A stretch of DNA of 64,000 nucleotides from Micrasema longulum (lineage: Eukaryota; Arthropoda; Insecta; Trichoptera; Brachycentridae). Within the stretch, counting starts at the first letter, position 1; every line of letters begins with the position of its first letter. Shown one piece after another: positions 13,301 to 28,300 of this stretch. Location of the stretch: assembly GCA_022494885.1 (NCBI GenBank), contig JAGVSM010003941.1, forward strand, positions 124,001 through 188,000. Reading direction: 5' to 3'. Position numbers and translations under genes: made by a program. The notes beneath the pieces were generated by a model, which was given only the letters and a program-made list of their open reading frames with translations, was not told the DNA's origin and did no database searches.

Positions 13301-16300
13301 TGGATTTTTATAGAAATTTATACATTTTCGTTCATAAATATCGATGTTATAGTCCTTTAAATATAGCTTGATTAGAATGACAGCTGTCAAACTAATTTCA
13401 TTAGTGATGGTAAATTACTGATCACTGATCAAATCGATTTTATCAGTTATTTCATGCAATCATGAAACTCTGTTTTCGAAAATTTATATAAAAAACGCAA
13501 AAACAAGCCTATTATAGTGTGTTTAACACAACTATTCACCAAAAAATAAGACATTTATACTTTTTTCATGAACAACATCGAATGAATTATTTTTTTATTC
13601 GATCAATTTACATTGATGAATTTGTCCCATCTCTAACGTCGTTAGTAACTAAGTTATTTTTAGTTTTCTTTTAGTTTTAAAGCTGATTTTATCTATTGAT
13701 GTTGATTTATGTTTCAAGCATTGTATTAAAAAAATAAATTAACACGCCAGATACAAATGATTTTTCGTGTGTCAATATAAATTACTCCTTTGACGTTACT
13801 ACAAAGTTACGTCGTCACTTTTTCTGACAACTGTCTTTCTAATCATGTTACATTTTAAGGACTATAGTATATACCGTCTCGATATGTATCGATGAAGATA
13901 GCGTTCATAATCGCGGCCCAAGTGTATCAAAAGGAGTGTTTTTATTGTTTGTATTATTTTATAGAATACCTTTAAAGTAACTGCATATTAAATATACTGG
14001 TTGTGGCATTGTGCTGTTCATTTACGCTTTATTCCTTTTGTTTGTGCAGATAAAGAATACAGTTCTGCGTGTGAAATAGAAATATAACCCTCGACAAGTG
14101 TTTTTGACTATATAGAAGGCTTCCTTCAGGTAATAGTCCTGAAAAAGAAAACCTAGAGGAGATAAGTCACACAAGGCTTGAGGTCCTGGGTTCAACTCCT
14201 GGCAGGCGAATGTGAAATATGGCCTTTTAGGTGGTTCCACTCCGCAATATTTTATTGCTACTGGACTGAGCCAAGAAGTATAAGACTGATCACCTTACCT
14301 TCAGTGCAACAAAAATGAACACGATACGGTGCTACGGGAAATTGGATACAATTTTTTTTGTTACATGTGGTAAAAAATTGAGCATTTAATTGTAAGGGAA
14401 AGTTTCTCAACAACGTATGAAAAAATAAAAAAAATGATCTACGTCACAAGTTCTAACGAATCAACCGATGAGTGTTGTGATAGATTTCCGGTTTACGGGA
14501 AGCCAACTTACCAATCAGCATAACTCAACGAAGAAGGTTTGTGGCGTCGCAGACGGAGTAATTTCAAAATTATAAAACTTTAAAAAATCGTACCGCTGAT
14601 ATTACGATACATAAATAAAATAAATTAAAAAAAATTGGCTTAGTTTGATGGTCTATTTAGAAACATTTTTGTTTAAACCACTGAACTTCCTTAGTACCAA
14701 CTCAGTGCCCTATGCTCCATTGGGTGTGGATAGGGAAACAGCGAGATCTATCTGGCATTGCATTTGTACATGGTACCCACATCATGGATATTATTTATCT
14801 AATAACAATATTAACACAATTTGATGATTTATATTCCGTTGTATTTACCATTTACACTTCAAAATTAATAGTTTGCATCGTCATTGAGGGATAAAGATCA
14901 AAACAGACTAAAGGGTCAGGAATAAATGATTCAATCTCAGAGTGCAAAGTATAAAATCATATTATCTTAAACAAGGACGTACATGATAACTGTGTAACTT
15001 GTGAACATTGTACAACTGTTCATTAGATATAAGATAAAAAATACTTCCAATTAAAAGCCACTTGTGGCAAATATGTACATTTCAAATAAATAATCAATTA
15101 TAGAATAATAATCTTATAACTTAATTAAATCATAATAATTATTATAATAACAATCGTAATTCGAGATAGATAACAGTAAAGCAAGTTCTGAACTCGATAC
15201 AAACCACCAAACAAATAAAAAAATATTTATGTGATTATTTGAATCCGGTTGTGGTCTCGTTGCTAGTTTCACGGAGCAGAGGTCCGGGGTTTGAACCCCG
15301 CTATAACACAACTTGATTCCCATTTTCTAATACTGAGTTATTTACAACTAATGAAATTTTATCGACTACTCTTGGTTTAAAATCTTCTCCTTATATTGCT
15401 TTTTCAAATTTTGACGATTACTTGCCATACCTATTATTCTTTCTTTTTCTCTGCTGCATTGACATGTTTTTATACTTTTAAAACTACTTTTAAATACTTT
15501 TATTATACATGCATATAAAATCAATATATTGCTGCTCTTACTATAATGTGCAATTTTTTTTATTTTTATTAAATTGAAAACATATTATATTATACATAAT
15601 TTTATATAATATTCCCAAGGAGTTTTAAAAAAAAACTCATTTAGGGACATACATATAACAATATTTAATTAAAGACGTTTTTATATTTTAAACTATAACA
15701 TTATTTACAAAAGCAGAATAAAAATTATGATATACCACAAATAAAAAATGGTATGAAAAATATTGAAAAATAACTAAATAAACATAATACTAGGCATGGA
15801 AATAAATTCAAAATGATGTATACATTATACAATCTGGGAAAGAAAAATTAAAAAATAAAAAAAGTTTAAAAATTACATGTATGTAAACTGAACTAGTACA
15901 AAATAAAAAAAGTTTTTTTAAATTAACAAAATATGCGCACAGACAATACAGGTTAATTTTTTTTTATCAAAAACGTATTAAAATTACGCATACAAGCTAA
16001 AAAAGTATAAAAAACACAAATAACATTTCAATAGTAGGTATTAAAAATTACATATACAAGCAAAAACGGTAAAATATTAAAAGTTACATAACTAAGATGC
16101 GCTGACGCGCTCAAGATGTTCAAGATTCTCTGATAAACTAACATTTTATTCAAAGTACTTCTTGAAAATAATCTTTCAATTCAGTATCGTCCTATGTGAC
16201 ATTTGAAATTGTACTTTAAATTTTGTGGCAATTTATTAAATTCCTTGAAACTCCATGTATTGTAAAAGATCTAGTAACCAAACTTCGTAGACTCTTACAG

Positions 16301-19300
16301 ATCCAATATAAATATTATTTTGAAGATGTTTTTAAATTGTCTTAAATTTATTGTCTTATATTCTCACTCTTAAAGATTCTTCCTCATCGTTTCTTTGAAT
16401 CCCTTAAAATATGTATGTGTATATTTATGTTTTTCCTTTTTTTTTAATGTTATTACTTTTTTATTTTATTTTTACATCTGAGCATGTTTTTCATTCTTTA
16501 TTTTAATTCTTAACTTTTAATTACTTTTACAAATTTTCTTCATTTTTAATATTATTTCCGTTTGTCAAAACTAACTACAAACTACAAACTTTAAAATATT
16601 TTTTTTTTACTAAAATTTTAATTTTTGAACAACTTCCATTTATCTTTTTTTTCCTTCTCTTTTTTGTACTTTTATTAATAACCTTACATATAATTAGTTT
16701 ATAATAAAGAAACTTCACTGGTCCATTAGAGTGAAGTCTAACTGTGTAAAATATAAAACTATGTAACTGTACTGTATGTTTCCTAAATAAAATAAAATAA
16801 AGTAAAAGACTTTTTAAAAAAGGCCCCCAAAATTTAAATATTTGGGTAAATCATAAAAACGAAAAATTTATTTCCTTTTTTTTTAAATCAGTTACATTGT
16901 TGTATCAAATTACATTATTTCTAAAATAAGGAAGTTACCTACGTGATTTTTAAATCCATGCTTCAAAAATTTTTTTTTTTATATTCTTGTTACGTTTACC
17001 ATATTTATATTTTTATCGTAAAATACAGCTATTTGAGATACTTCAAGAGTAATAAAAAACTCTGCGAGAGTACATTCACCTTTAATGTACTCACGTAATA
17101 TCATTTTTAGGAATTTATAAAATCGAACTTTACGATGCGCAAGATACGAACGAAATATTATAAAACACACACCTAGAGTAAATTTGACGACCCGATTTCA
17201 AAATAAAATAATCGCAAGTATTATTAATATTTTACATTTAGCTGTGACGCGATTACGAACGCTATTTTCAACTGTGCATGTCGAGACGGCATAGAAAGAA
17301 AATTGACACGAATTATGATGGTATATACGAAAATGTGTATATTTAAATGAAAACTTTAAATATCTTCATCGGTAAGCTGTAATTAAGCATGTTTAGAAAT
17401 AAAATTGTATACATATTTTATCTTTCATAGAGAAAACTAAATTTTACTTTGTAGATACAATTGAAGATACATTTTAACTTACCACTGTAATACGGGCCCA
17501 GGGCCGCGATTATGATCGGCTATCTTCATCGGTATATACTAAGACGGTATAAACTAATATCGATATTTATCTACGAAAGTGTGTATATTTGTATGAAAAT
17601 TTGAAAAGTGTCTTTGTCGGTAGTCGGTAATTAAATATGTTAAGAAAAATCGTAAACATATTATATTTTTCAAACAGAAACCTTAATTTTACTTTGTAGA
17701 TAAAAATGAAGATTAATTTTGACTTCCCATCAAAATACGTACTCTAGTACCTATTTTTTTTTTTATTAAATCACACAGATAATATAAAACATTAGTACAT
17801 AAACAACATTTACGTATTTACAGAAATAAATCAATAAAACAAAATTTCAAATGTATTATTAGGCTTTCCAAATAAATTCAAATTTCCAAAATCTAAATAT
17901 ATTCAATTCCAGCAAAATAACATATATTTCATCACCATCATTTCTTTTCCGCGCCAGATGGTGCATAGGGACCGTATTGGTAAACCAATCGCATGGTATC
18001 TGAATCATTTTTATTGAATGAACGTAAGATGATGAGTCTTACGCTTTAGGTGCAAAAACACCTTTAAAAAAAAAAATGTCAACCATGTCCATAATCAAAC
18101 CAAATAGCTCTTGCATGGTAAGCATAATTTTTTTTTTGATAAATAAATTAACATGAACAACGTCACAAGTTCTTCCGAATCCACCAATGATAGATTTCCG
18201 GTTTCCGGGAAGCCATCTCACCAGTCAGGACAACTCACCGATGACAACTAGGACGTCACGGGAGGGTAATTTCAAAATTACAAAACATAAAAAAATCATA
18301 GCGATGATAATACAACAAATAAGGGTTTTTTTTTAATTGGCTTAAGTTGATAGTATATTATCAAATAAAAATAAAAATATTTAAAAAAACACCGAACTTC
18401 CTCATTCAGTCGTTTCAAAGTACGAGTTTTTTTTTTGGAGGAACAGTATTAATAACAAAAACACAATATTATATATAAATATGTTTTAAAACCGTAACAA
18501 ACTTACCTTCATAATTGTGTTACTTATATAAATTTCAAAAATAAATCAAGAAATGCACAAAAAAAAGAAAGTTCAGTATTCTTGCTTATAATTATCTAAC
18601 TATAATGCTTTTTTTTCATCTATTGATATATTTTACGTGCCCCTTAATTAATAAATGAAGACTTATTATTTCTGGCTGCGATACGATCCCACTTACTATT
18701 TAATGATGCTCACACTTACACACACCTGAACACTTACTCCCACACTAATACACACAAACACACATCTACACTTACTCTCATACAAATACACATAAACACA
18801 CCCTTTTGTTGAAACACAATTTAATAATATGTATGATTCTTATTTAGAAACTTTGCTGGTCTGTCTTTAAACGGTATTTCAAAAAAATGTTAATATTTCA
18901 TTGTCGACTGTTTGTTTCTTTAAAATAAATAAATTTAGAAATACTGTACGGAGAAATATGGCTACAGATTCATCAAACATAAAACATTACATTGACATTA
19001 TATACAAATATTTCTGAAAAAATTAAAATGAATCTGTGAAAAATTCACATGTGCGTGTACTGAGATAATAAAAGGTGTAATCTCCTTATTAACACATACT
19101 AACAATATTTAAATAAACACATTTTTGTAACTAACACAATACACAAGTACGATGTTTCAGGAAGTTATATACAAATTTATACAAGTGTTTTTTCCTTGAA
19201 TAAATAGGTACCTATGTACTAGGCGCATTTCGTCCGTACATACTGTGGATGCGGCGCATCCCTTGAATATTTTAAAGTAAGAATATGTATTTTATTATTA

Positions 19301-22300
19301 AAAATTATAGATATGAAAAAAAAAATCTAAAAATATTCCTTAAATTATCTCAGAATGTTCGAGCGCTCGCAATTTACAATTTAAAACATTTTTTTTAGTT
19401 CACATACCTAAATACGTAAGCGAATTTCCTATGTCAAGGTACCATGGACTTGATAGTATTCGTTTAATATAATGGAATCTGAATACTACTCTTCATTTTG
19501 AGTTCAGTCTTATTACAAATGTTCGAATTTCCGCGCACGCGCATTCAAGTTTATTATGTTGTATTGTTCAACGAGTCACAGAGATAAGAGAATCCAACAA
19601 ATCTTTCTATTGAAATTAAACCAAAACTTTAGAACACCTCGGTACTGTTCAAATGTTTACAACTTCACCGTTAAACGCGCCTGCTCCTGTGCTCCGTCAA
19701 TTAATATATGATCAACAATTAATTATTATTAATTTTAGAAAACTTATTTCGGATCATTTTAATAATAGTGAAAGCGCACTTTACAAAAGTGATTATATGC
19801 AATGTTTATTTTAATAAGATATCTACCTATATGTACTATCACACCCACTAAATGAAAAAACATTTTTTTTTTCAGCATCTCTTCTGATAATATTCACCGC
19901 ACGCGCCTGCTAGGCACCTATCTAATTTAACCCTTAACTTAGCTGAGTATATTATAACATACATATATTTTCTCTAAATCGATAGCTCAAGTTATTTGAA
20001 AAATCAATGTTATTTTATCGGTACCTACCTCCAAGTTTGGACATTCGAAAGATAAAAATGCAGAATTTAAAAAAAAAACAGGATCATATGATTTATAAAT
20101 AAAACGTTTTTTTTTTAGAAAAAAAATATTTACTTCTCTCTGCCAAGTTAAGTTTGTTTAAAAATAAATACATAGTTTCTGCATTTTATATTTGACAAAC
20201 CTTAGATAATAAGGAAGTTCAGTCCTACGGGAAATTGGTCATAAAAAATGTGCGGTAAAAATTAAAACACTATACGAGTTTTGTACCGCAAAGTTTCTTG
20301 AAAATGAATGAAAAAAATAGTAAAAACGAACTGCTTTGAACGACGTCACTAATTCTTCCAAATCAACCAATGATAAGAAAGTTGTGATAGATTTCCGGTT
20401 TATATCAGTTGTCAGTCAACTGACCAATCAGCAGAACTCATCGAGAAGAAGGGAAAGAGAATTTTATAAATCACAGCGCTGATAATACAATGCATAACAA
20501 TTTTTGGGTTAGTTAATTAGTCTATTAACAAATTAATCAACCCGCCGAATTTCCCAATTGAACTTCAATTGGGCATATATATATATAGATTATTAATAAT
20601 ATTTAAAGTATTACTTTGTGGTCAAACATTTCAACGAATATTGGTAAATATTTGTATATAATCGCTAACCGATTTTTCTACAAGAATGTCTTCCGGTTTT
20701 GTGACGTACCTACATTAGGAAGGCTAAGAAAAATTATGCCCCATTAATCAATAATCAAATAACCTTTTAATATAGCCTGTTATACGATGTTCCACTGTCA
20801 AGGTCACTCTATACTCCTGCTTTCCTCCCTTCTCTCTTTTTGTAACTTTTGTTCCTACCAGATAAATAATAAAAAAAATACTTCTAGTGCACTTTGGTGT
20901 TAGCTTCTAGTAGCATGTAACAGCACGTTGATTTTATATATTTATGCAATTACTGTGCTCAATGCGTATAGTGGGATTTGTATATTAGGGTAATTAGTGT
21001 CCTGACGAAGAGCCAGATACGTTTCGAAACCGGTAGATACAGAAAAGTCGGTAAGTGGTTATTTACAATATAATATTGTATCCACAGCAGAACCTTTACT
21101 GCTAAGAAAACGAAAAAAAAAAATAGTCAACTTGTTATTTTTACAGTTATGTAGGGTACTTCTATGCTTGTAGCAAAGAAGTAAGAACTCCAGTTTCTGT
21201 ACTAGGTTATTGAGAATTATTGACTCTAGATGGTGATTTTAGGAGAGAATGTCATGGAATAAACTCGCCAGGATATGTGGGTAGGGGGTATGCAGATACT
21301 GTAGATATGTTGTTATTTCCAATCAACATACCGCTGCTTACAACTACATATGAAGACTTGATGGGGTCACACAAGACAGACCGGAGTGGCAGAGGACATG
21401 CAGAGTTTTGCTGTGAACCACTCCATTTTATAGGATTGAAACCAGAGAAAGCGCGAAGATACACGCGTTTGTCTAATATTAATGTAAAAAATTGAACAGG
21501 AATGTTGCTTCTCACAAAACGAAACAATACAGACCAAATTGGACACCAAGCCGGTGGAACAAAAGGCATCACCCCTCTGTAACTACACACGTGCATCAAC
21601 CATATTCCAGGAATTATCAAGCAGCCAGTAGGCCACATGACGGAGGTATATACCTACTATCTACAAAAGCTTCTATTCGGACAGCTATCTTTATTTTGTT
21701 AACCATAATGTTGAAACAGTGCTATATTTATTTAGTTTTTAATTGTTTACTTCTTGGCATGAAAACTTGACAAATTTACTACTATGCTCTATGTTTACGT
21801 TTATATCTTGTAAGTTTATTGATATCATTTTAACTTGCTAGAATTCCACTCGTCCAAGCGCTTTGTAACTGCACGACGCCTACGCGCGACGATTGGTAAT
21901 CTAGCTTCCATATTTAAATATTATCAACTATAAAATACCTAAATTTTGAAAATGGGGTCTAGAATTCCAACCGTTTATGTGCTTAGTAGCTGCAAGACCT
22001 GTATTGTGTATTCCTTCATCAATACACACTTTTTTTGTTAATTTAAAAAATGTATAAATGAGGATTAGATTTCTTACGAGAGTGCTGGGATATTTATTTA
22101 TTGTACAGCGTCGGTGAGGTGATTTTCACACAAAATGGCGCTGTATAAATTATCCAACTATACATAAAAATAAAAGGCTATAAAAAATGTATAGTGGAGT
22201 TGGGTAGAAGTAAAATAAATTATCTCATTCGCCCAAACCAATATTGAATCAACTGCTCTACAAATGTATAGTTTAGGTTATGTTTTTGTTCGTTTATTGT

Positions 22301-25300
22301 GCATTTTGTAATACAAATAATATAAGTATACATAAATTAAATATAAACATAAATATGTAGAGTTTAAAACTGTCACATTTTGTTAATTATCTCTGTATAT
22401 TAAGTCTTTTTTGTATATTCTCAAATGAAAAATTAAAAAAAATATATTGTTAAGTGTCCTTGGCACGGGTAACCCCACTATTTTTATTATTAATTATTGT
22501 TTATAATGGAAAAACTGAATAAATATGTATTATAAAAAATATTGTATCACAATTATCACTAAGTATTATAAAAACGTACACAAACATAAAATAAAGGATG
22601 TTTAAACACGGACAGAATGGTAATTTTTACACAGTTTGAATAAATACCTCAACCAGCCAGTGACGGGACATATGCCCTGATATTTTATTTCTCTCCTTTG
22701 AAGCATATTGCTTATTTATTAGATAATAAAACTCATATTAGGCAATAAAATAAGTATGATTCAATAAATCCAAGAAATATAAATCCCGACCTTTGGTCTC
22801 GAAAAACTTTGCTCTTCCGTCATAATGTATCATGTACATTAATGTATTGTGATATTACATTTTTAGTGTAGTTTACACGTTATTTTCCATTTATGGGTTT
22901 ATCTTAATTTTTATTTGCTATGTGTCACCTAACAGGTAAAGAAATATAGTGACAATCAAACTGGAATCCCAGTGTACTTTGATATTTCTACTAAAGGCGA
23001 TTATGACTCAATGAGACAATCGATGGCACTGAAAATATAATTTTTATTGTAATCTGCCAGTCGAAAATTATTTTTTTTTTTTTGACAGAAATACATAAAA
23101 AAATATTGCTTTAATATAATGTTTGAAAACTTCAAAACTGCACATTTTTTTTTTTTTTTACTTTGTTTTAAATTTACTTTGTTATGATTTAATATGTATG
23201 TTCAAGGAGAATATGCGTGCCAGACAATTTAGATGAGTAGGCATTTGAACATTGTTTTTCTGTCACTCTCTCGCAAATGCCTGTGCGAAAAATATAACTA
23301 CACGTCGGACTGATTATGCCTAATTCCGCACCTTAAATTTGAACAGATTTTGTTGTTTTTTTAGAAAGTGTATGAGAATGATATTTTAGTTTAAAATGTA
23401 GTTTTTGCGTTTTTCAAAATTAGCTATATTTGTATATTGCGCATCTGAAGACGGCAGATAAAACTGGATTTTTTTGATAGTTCTAGTTCCTATAGGGAAC
23501 AAATATAATAAAAAAAAACAATAGGGACAAGCCAATGGTAAATGTCTATAGTGTGTTAAAAAATCATTATCTATCATTCACCATTCTGCTTATGTTTAAA
23601 CATCCACATTTCTTCGACTTTTCGATTTGATGTAAATGAGATGAAAACATTATAGATGTGTACAGGGCGCTCAATTGGTACTCCAATCACAGCGTAGGCA
23701 TAAGGGCCCGTATTCTAATTGGAAGCTAACATTTATCGGCAATTTTATTTAAGTAAAATTAAGTTTTCTATATGAAAAATAGCATATGAATACAATATTT
23801 TTTTCTAAATATGTTTAGTTATTGGTTGACAACGAACAACGAAGATACCTCAAATGTATATATATATATATACATTTTAGTACTTAAATGTTGAAATTTT
23901 TTTTAGATAAAAAAGTTAATATTTGAGTTGATATGATTTATCTAAATATTTCGATTTTGGGGCCATTTTCAAAAAATTGTAAATAGCTTACTATTAGGAA
24001 ATGGGAATCAAGTTGGGGTCGAGTGGGGTTCGAACTTCGGATCTCCGATCCGTGCGTCTGCAACACCAGCCCCTGGATCGCAACCTGATTAAAATTTTAC
24101 TTTATACCGCCTCGATATGTAACGATGAACACAGCGTTTATAGTCGCGGCCCTAGGCCCCGATTACAATGGGAAGTTAACATATATCTTCAATTTTATCT
24201 ACAAAGTAAAATTGAGTTTTCTGTATGAAAAGCAGAATATGCATACAATTTATTCTTCTAAACATGTTCAATCATAGGTTGCCGGCGAAGATACTTTAAA
24301 TGTTCATGCAAATGTACTCATTTTTGTACACAAATATCGGTTTTTCTTTATAGACAGGCGAAGATAACTCTGTTAACTTCCCATTGTAATCGGGGCCCTG
24401 GATATATTTTATATCATGGAAGATATGACCACATTTCTGATTATCGCAGGCAACTGAAATGGCTCAAAATTAGACAGCGGAGAGACTATCACTCCCTCTC
24501 ACTTCTGTTCAATGTACTTCATAGTCTTAACGATCCTATATACCTGCGTGAAAAATTGCAACGCTTATCAGTTCATGGTTTACCTCTTTGTTCTTATTCT
24601 CTAGGCACTCTCTTAATACCCATCCACAATTCCCGTTTCTTATCTAACTCATATAGTGTCCATGCGGCTCGACTGTGGAATCATCTCCAATCCACCATCA
24701 AAGATGTTACTACATTATCTCTGTTTAAATCACGTCTGAAGAAACATCTCCTTTTTCTTCCTTAATCTCTCCTCCTTTCCCTTTTCCTCTTTGTTCCTTT
24801 TTCCCATTGAGTAATAGTTTTGATTTAAGGTAATTTATAAACAAATACGTTTATTTCTATTTTTATATATTTTTAACTTTTTAATCTTTTTTTTTATATT
24901 GAATATGTTCTGTAACTTGAATTATAAAAATTAAACTTTTATTTTATTGGTTGGTTGGAAGAAATTGCCATTTGGCAATAAGCCCGCCAATGTACAAATA
25001 ACATTATGTACAAAAAGTTAAATAAATAAATTTAAAAAAGGGATTCGCCTACATTGCTTGAGGTCCTAGGTTCGATTTCTGACGGGATGGACTTGAAATA
25101 TTGGCTTTGAAGTAGAATATTTACTGTAATATTTCCTTGTTCCTGGAGGGGGACACAGGTGCGGATAAAGCAACGATAATGATGAATGGTTAATGAAATT
25201 TGTTTAAATATTTTCTTACTTAATTCTCTCCCTCTGCCATTGACGTAGACCCCTCCTTCGACTCCGGTGATGCGGTATCCGGACAGGACATCCAGAAGAG

Positions 25301-28300
25301 TGGACTTTCCAGCACCGGAAGGACCCATAATACCAATCAGCTGTCCCGGAAGGAAGCGTCCATTTACTTTGTGGAGAATGGTCTTAACACCTGAAAAATC
25401 AAAGTCCACATTTGTATTCTAAATAATTACTTAAAATTAGAAAATGTTTTTTCATATTTATTAGAATAAGGAATATTTTAAGAAATAATAATTAAAAAAT
25501 ATTTGATTACTCAATTGTACATTCTTTATTACAATTTGGTATTGTATGGTGGTGCATGTGCATATATATTTAACACTCTTAAAATAGTACAAAGATTAAT
25601 TACCAATATTTTTTTAAAGAAACCCTTAATATTCAACACGGAAAATCTGTATAAATTATTTAAAGTTCATACAGTAGACACCATTTACAATATAAATTAT
25701 ATGATACAAATTTACTAAAAAAAAAGTAAACAAATTTGAGATTAATAAGTCACTCAGATATCGAAATAATATCTAAATTCCCAAATTCCACACAAGTAGT
25801 CATGGTCAAAATAGTTTTGTTTTCAAAGGAATAAACAAAAATTAATCTCCCCAATGAAATACTCACTATTAAAACTAATATATCTTTAAATAAATTTAAA
25901 GTAAATTTAAAGAATTTTTTGAACCCTAGGAAAAAAAGCATTCTATTTTAATTAGCATTACTGTATTATTTTATTTTCTGTTTTTCTTTTTATTATGTTT
26001 ACATTTTTTTCTCATGTATATTCGAAATTATATAACTATAACAGTGTAAGTCACTCTCCAAGCATAAGAGCTAGTCTCTTTTTTTGGAGAGTTACAGTTA
26101 TAAATTTACTAAATATATACAAGTATATTGTTTTAGAAAAAATTCTTTTAAAGTGACAACAACAAAATCTATGATAATAATTAACACGAACTAGATGTAA
26201 CGTTGTGGCTAAATAAATAAAGAAGAACGACAGTATTTTTCGCTCACACACTAAACATAATACTCGTATATAATAGTAAAGGCCCATGAGTCAGTTCGAA
26301 TATCGACACGTTAGAACTTGACACCGCGCCGCACCGGCTCGAGTAATTTGGTAATTAAAGCAATAAGGAAAGGTAAAAAATAAAGGTATGTTTGTTTGAC
26401 ATATTTGCAGTTTATTAAATATTTTTATAAGTTTTTTCTTAAAATAAGAATTTAAAATATTGGACGTCATTTTATGTGATACTGCAGATTCCTGCGAATA
26501 AATGTTTTTTTTTTTCTTCATATATGTACATATAAGAAGTATATAGTTATTTGTAAATACACTTGTATAAAATTTTTGCATTTATTTATTAAAAAAAATA
26601 TATACAGCAATTACTGTTTAAAAATACTAAGTAAAGAATCTATAGTAAAACATGTATGAAATTTTATTTTTTTTGACATATACTGTAAGCTTAATTGATC
26701 AGAAAAGAGAGATTAAAATAAATATACACCATTATATCATTGGTTGCCATGTATAAAAAGCGTTTGAATAATATATAACTATAAACTAAAATACTTTAGT
26801 TTTTTTTTTTAACGATTTTTGAAAGCAATATTTAGCCTTGAATTTAAGAAAAATACCACAAAATTTGTATTAAAAAGTTTTTTAAGTATAACATTATTGC
26901 AACAGAGAAGGATTTTATTTTAAATTTATTTTTTCTTAATTACAACTTCTTTTACTTAAATACTTTGTTTTCTCCCAACGTACCTATCTAAGTTTAGTCT
27001 GAATTTCAAGAGGCGTAATCGGTCGGTCGAAAAGCAATAATATAGTTTAGTTTCATAAAACTTATTACTTAAGTACTTATGTTTCTTATCAGAAAAAACC
27101 TAAGAAATAATTGTTTTTATCTAAGTCATCAAATTATCTTTTACTTTTTTTTAATAGGGCAATTTTGAAAGAACTGCGTTTTAAAATAGCCAAGTCGTAT
27201 AATTTCCTTCTTGTAATCAGACTACAGCCAAGCATTTCTGTCGTATTGTAAAAATAATTACCAATTAATAATACTAAATAAATATGCTTATTTTTGAAGA
27301 CAACAACTGGATTAAACCCCTCTGGGAGTTGTTCGTATTAACATATAATAACAGACACGAAAAAAGTATAAAAATGAAAAAATATTTTCAGGCGTTGCAT
27401 AGTATGTAGATGAAATAACTTGGTCAGAATGTCACCCGCATTAATTAAGGTTTGAGTTCTTTAACTTCACAGAGATCAACGGATGGAAGAATTGAGGGAA
27501 TATAAATGCTTAAATATAGGCAGAATGGTGAATGATACGCAGTGTGTAAAGTGGCCACTTAAACCAGCTAATGACAGCTTATAAGCTGTATATAGACCTC
27601 CATTTTCCCATCAGAAAAATATTTTTCCTTTCTGTTGCAATAAATTTCAATCGAAAATAATAATATTAATATGCATATTAAAACAGAAATGCAGAACATT
27701 TTAAAGAAAATAATATAGAAGTTTAGGCATGTATAATATAAAATGTTAATGGCTCCCAAGGGGATTGAATCCGGTCATTGTCTACAAAAATATGAACAAA
27801 TCAAAGTATTATTAAAAATAATAACGTTTAAGAGAATACGCGGTCTAACTTTTCTTCACACAAACAATGCAATCTACACATTATAGATATTTATCATTGG
27901 GGTGTTCGTGTTGTTTTGTTTTTTTTTTTTTTTTTTAATTACTACTGGGACTTGAACCATCGAAAAACCCTTAAAAACGTCCAGTTTCATCTTCCGTCTT
28001 CAGTCATGCAAAATATAAATCAGCCTTAAGACTGTAGTCGGGAAAAACAAACGCAAAATTAGGAAATCATACGATTTTGCCATTTTAAAACGAATGTTTT
28101 TTTTAATCGGGCAATAATAAAAAAACATAAATTAGATATAAACAATAAGTTTTCAAGGTATTTCTGTTAAAAAATATACTTAAAAGTTTTATGTAACTAA
28201 AATATAATTACTTTTAGAACGGCAGATTACGCCTTTTCAAATTTAGACTAAACTTAGGTATCTGGGATCTCAATAAAGACTAAGTATTGAACAAAAATGC

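Noticed and set aside
21252..21638. 128-codon minus-strand ORF
   Set aside because: It lies opposite the frame that shows weak RT similarity, and has no recognisable motif; treated as a shadow.
23855..23875. (TA)n run as a regulatory element
   Set aside because: Short AT dinucleotide runs also occur near 20576 and 57516 and are ordinary simple repeats in this AT-rich DNA.
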